Below are positions 60,918-64,000 of a DNA stretch of 64,000 nucleotides, piece by piece (position 1 is the first letter of the stretch; the number at the start of each line of letters is the position of its first letter). This DNA is from Pterobdella sp. o SKG-2022. Taxonomy: Eukaryota > Annelida > Clitellata > Hirudinida > Piscicolidae. The position numbers were made by a program, and so were the translations under genes. The stretch covers positions 27,287,705 through 27,351,704 of the forward strand of contig OZ038320.1 of assembly GCA_964035795.1 (NCBI GenBank), written 5' to 3'. Below the pieces are notes generated by a model that had not been told where the DNA came from, ran no database searches, and was given only the letters and a program-made list of their open reading frames with translations.

Positions 60918-61432
60918 TTGATTTGAATTTCTGATGTTTCTCTATGTTTGTCTCAGCTGCATAAAGGATCTAAGTCTAAATTTCCGTGACTTCCACAATA
61001 TTGATATTTAGCGCTTTGATGCAGATAGTTTGTGGAGTTGCGGCATAAAAAGAAACAATTGAAAATTAAATGCAAACTTTGATTTTCTAAAAAGTTCAAA
61101 AATTAAATGTAGTAATTCCCATAAATTATCATGTTATTATTGAGAAAATATTTTTTATGAACATCTGATCCGAACCGAACTTGTAACTGATATTTCGTTT
61201 ATTGAAGTTTTCTAATTATTAATTTTTATTTTAAAAAATTATAATAATGCAAAAAAACCTTTATATCATAACAAGTACAATGCTCCTAACAACCAAAATT
61301 ATATTAAACATTTTACTTCAAAATTAAAAAAAATGTTCACATAGTAAAAATTTTTTTAATTAAAGAAAATGAGTTTTACACAAAAAAAAATGAAATACTT
61401 AAAAACATATATTAAATTTATAACAGTAAATT

Positions 61433-61539
61433 TCAAGTATTTTTAATTATTATTGTGGATATAACGAGGGATAGGATCAAGATGAATCTCTCAAAGCTGA
61501 ACGATTTTCCAGCGTTTCCGTAGTGATCCGTGAGAAGAA
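61433..61539 (-). CDS. Candidate terminal exon with hydrophobic tail
   Basis: After the acceptor ACTCACAG, the phase-1 frame reads LLTDHYGNAGKSFSFERFIL, then LILSLVISTIII, and stops at TGA after 34 residues. A short hydrophilic stretch followed by a C-terminal hydrophobic run fits a GPI-anchor signal or a membrane tail. It could close the EB-module gene: the phase-1 end of the exon at 63025-63156 would join directly, skipping 62724-62790. That would mean alternative splicing. Another frame is open for 15 residues, so this is tentative. Confidence 0.35.
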
Positions 61540-62372
61540 CTGTGAGTTTTAATGTTTTTTTATCCATAACATGCTTCACCCACGTTGAAATAGCTATTGA
61601 TTTTTTAAAAATTGGAAAGGCACGATATTGCTCTGGTAATATTTAAAATTCATGATTTGATTTGAGAAAGGCCCCAACCTTAATGCTTTACTGTTACAAA
61701 AGGGTATAATTGAGTTTATTTTAAATTTTAATATTAAAAACTTTCAAAACCAAACTGATGTTATTTTTGATTAATTTTAATTCAAACACAAAGAGCTTTT
61801 AAAACGCACATTTAATGCACTTGTCAGCTTCATGAGGGGAACATCTGTGAATAAATGTGTCAAGCATTTCAATTTGTTGTGATGGTTGAGTTATGTCGCA
61901 TAATATTGTTGACTAATAACTGGTTGATGGTTTCATTATGAATCGAGAAGCTTTGTAATAAACCTCTAAAAACTTTTGTATCAGGTTTTTATGACTGATT
62001 TTTTAAAGGTTAATATATATCGAAAATTATTTGTAAAAATTTTTTTCAAAAACCCTGACTTTATGATATTCCTTCATTTTTCAATCGTTTGTTTTTTATG
62101 TTAATTCGAACAAATATATAACTTCATCAAGGAATTTCACAAACACATAATTATGTCTCATTATATATTCTAATCAACGAATCAAATTTCTCCTAGTATA
62201 TAGTTCTGTTACATATCACTTATTACCTGTTTTTATGCATTGAAAACAACTCCAAGGTTCAATTAATGATTTTCATGAGAATTGCGTTCATTTTCAAGAG
62301 CTAGGTAATTTTGATTATTTTATACTTGACCTGTCACATATTTTCTACATTTAATTTATTTTAGCATAGCTT

Positions 62373-62442
62373 ATAATACTTAATGGTCTAGAAACTTCTG
62401 AAGTTAATACCACTATAATCATACTCGTAATTGATTTGGTTT
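62373..62442. repeat. 70-bp dispersed repeat, copy 2
   Basis: Second copy of the repeat at 33171-33240, same orientation, 64 of 70 identical. It lies in the probable intron of the EB-module gene. Confidence 0.85.
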
Positions 62443-62723
62443 TACAAAAAGCTCCATAAATTTTTCAATTAACTTAAGTACTGTTCCAAACAAATTTTTC
62501 TATGAATCAAAGAATTTCTATAACCGCTAAACTAAAACCTTAGGTTTCAAACTTAGTATATTTTGAGTTGCTCAGGAGATCATTTTTTAAACAAACATTG
62601 AAGCTGAAAAAATTCTTATTTAATTCTGATTCCGGCTATTGACATTTAAATATTGATATTTATATATATTCATTTATATATTGAGATTCAGGCATATATT
62701 AATAAAGAAGAGAAGCATTGGAC

Positions 62724-63875
62724 CTGTAGCAGACGAGTCCTGGCGAGCAGTAACTTTTTTCGTTCACTTCATCGCATCTCTCACCAACCTCTAGATTCAC
62801 AATTGCTTCAAGTTCGGTGGGTTTATAATTTTTTTAAGTATTTAGATTGATTATGAATATGTAATTATAGAACATACAAATATGATGGTTGAACTATATT
62901 TGCTTAATACATTACCCAACATATTAAAAACAATATATCAAAGTATATCTAAAACCAACTTCTAAAAAATAAAATCAAACTCAAAATAATTTTCAATATC
63001 TTGGTTTAACAACCAGAAACTGACCTCCTTTCCTGACACACTTATGGTAAGCTTGATCGGCTTGGTACCCTGTAGGACACACACAGCCTCCGTCATCACA
63101 CACAGCACCTCCGCCGCAGTGCATCGATGTTATGCAGCCAGACTCGCCTATTTTCCCTGTGAGTTAAGGTTTATATAGGATTATAATGGGAAAGTTGTTT
63201 ATAGGACGTTTTTTTGGGGTTTTATTTTAAAGCCATGCTGGTATAATGATGGAAAGAAAGGATGCTTAGAGATTTATTTTGTATTGTTTTTTTTAAATAT
63301 TTTTTTGAGTTGTTGGAAAATTTTGAAGAAAATTCAAATTTGAAAACATGGTTAGAAACTTGTCGAAAAAATATCAGCGGTATTAATTATGTCAAAAACT
63401 TTTTGGAGATAGAAAGTTTTAAAGGTTTATGAAACAAATCTTTAAAAATATATTTCTATTAAAATCATATTGCTCGTTAAAAAATACGAATTTACATTTA
63501 TGGCAATCATTATAATAACATGGTTTAATTAATTAAAATTTCTACGTAGGTTCTATTATAAGTGACACGTGTTTGGACTAGTGATGGTTGAATAAGAAAT
63601 CACATGCAAAATTAATTAACCCTTCTTTTTTATTCATAAATTTTTTCGAAGATTCTAAAATTGTTGGAAACACGGAAAAAATACCATAAAAAAAATTTTA
63701 TTCACCACTGAAAGTATTTTTAGATATAAAACAAAATGAAGTTTTTTCTAATCCAATTGGATTGGAAAACACTCACTAGTGACACAAGAGAGTTGGTGCC
63801 TCTTGTAACCTTCAACACACTCACAAGTATAACTTGCTGTTGAGCACACCACATCGTTGAACGTGTAACTATCTC
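62724..63875 (-). CDS. Cysteine-rich EB/EGF-like module protein, partial, three exons
   Basis: The exons in gene order are 63777-63875, 63025-63156 and 62724-62790. The first two junctions are phase 1, typical of shuffled extracellular modules. Exon 1 reads GDSYTFNDVVC then YTCECVEGYKRHQLSCV. Exon 2 reads KIGESGCITSMHCGGGAVCD then GCVCPTGYQAD and YHKCV. Exon 3 reads VGERCDEVNEKSYCSPGLVC. The repeated pattern of a start near IGExC, GxVC and CxCPxGY matches EB or EGF-like modules of secreted or membrane proteins in arthropods and nematodes. The last exon either splices on (donor GTCCAA, phase 2) or runs into a stop 9 residues later. Earlier exons, including any signal peptide, are beyond 64000. 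The ligand and function cannot be inferred. Confidence 0.75.
63157..63776 (-). other. Intron of the EB-module gene
   Basis: 620 bases of AT-rich sequence between donor GTGAGT and acceptor TCACAG. Nothing further is visible. Confidence 0.75.
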
Positions 63876-63987
63876 CTGTTGTATATTTATTCCAAGTAAA
63901 AGTACGAATCGTGCATATATATGGCAACTATCTCCTGTTGTTCGCCATATATATGCATGATTCGTACTTTTACTTGGAATAAATATA
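63867..63987. repeat. 44-bp palindrome with duplicated splice-acceptor sequence
   Basis: The arms 63882-63925 and 63944-63987 are inverted copies matching at 43 of 44 positions. The 18-nt loop contains a perfect second copy (63926-63941) of the 16 bases at 63867-63882. Those 16 bases are, on the minus strand, the acceptor and first bases of the EB-module exon at 63777-63875. This may be a genuine template-switch rearrangement or an assembly or read artefact at the window edge. Confidence 0.92.
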
Positions 63988-64000
63988 CTTTATTGAACGA

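Larger units (their letters stand above)
52051..61432. other. Region upstream of neuroligin, no confident gene
   Basis: About 9.4 kb of AT-rich sequence holding the neuroligin promoter region on its left side. I recognise no TATA box or other promoter element. Items of slight interest are the plus-strand frame at 53957-54289, a G+C-richer patch at 55585-55690, a signal-peptide-like frame at 55308-55505 (+), a purine-rich GATG/GAAA tract at about 59880-60080, and a candidate exon at 60845-60917. Confidence 0.6.

Noticed and set aside
1..64000. Bacterial-type systems such as operons, CRISPR arrays or phage elements
   Set aside because: Spliced genes, polyadenylation signals and animal gene families show this is animal nuclear DNA. 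No regular short spaced repeats were seen.

Overview
The window is nuclear DNA of a multicellular animal. It is strongly AT-rich (roughly three quarters A+T by eye), its genes are split by GT-AG introns from under 50 bases to about 12.6 kb, and it carries a tRNA-derived SINE and a dead LINE fragment. The gene content (C-type lectin, EB-type cysteine modules, neuroligin, ATG13, NSUN4) fits a protostome. EB modules point to an ecdysozoan (arthropod- or nematode-like) host, but I cannot name the species. All exon models below were assembled by hand from splice sites, codon phase and similarity to remembered family motifs; no alignment was run.

Layout. 1-4281 (+): the 3' part of a C-type lectin-domain gene in four exons, its 5' end outside the window. 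4583-5980 (+): an intronless ATG13 gene with an N-terminal HORMA domain and the conserved C-terminal ULK-binding tail. 6566-9356 (-): a complete ten-exon NSUN4-type mitochondrial rRNA m5C methyltransferase, tail to tail with ATG13. 9357-14301: mostly empty, with one orphan exon-like ORF. 14776-52050 (-): a nine-exon neuroligin-like gene that fills more than half the window. About 52-61 kb: no confident gene. 61433-63875 (-): the 3' part of a secreted cysteine-rich EB/EGF-like gene whose upstream exons lie beyond the right edge.

The neuroligin is the most unusual object. The usual markers are present (signal peptide, alpha/beta-hydrolase fold, one C-terminal membrane helix), but the predicted protein is about 2,050 residues, against roughly 800-850 for typical neuroligins. 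The excess is Lys/Asn/Ser-rich sequence inserted inside the esterase fold and in the tails. The nucleophile elbow reads GHFHG and the usual catalytic His region is not recognisable. A 157-codon open frame follows its stop codon in the same frame.

Other structures are a long imperfect inverted repeat in the lectin gene, a 44-bp palindrome at the right edge that duplicates a splice acceptor, a 70-bp dispersed repeat with copies 29 kb apart, and several microsatellites and short tandem repeats. The genes show no common pathway. They look like an ordinary unlinked set: extracellular recognition, autophagy initiation, mitochondrial ribosome biogenesis and synaptic adhesion.
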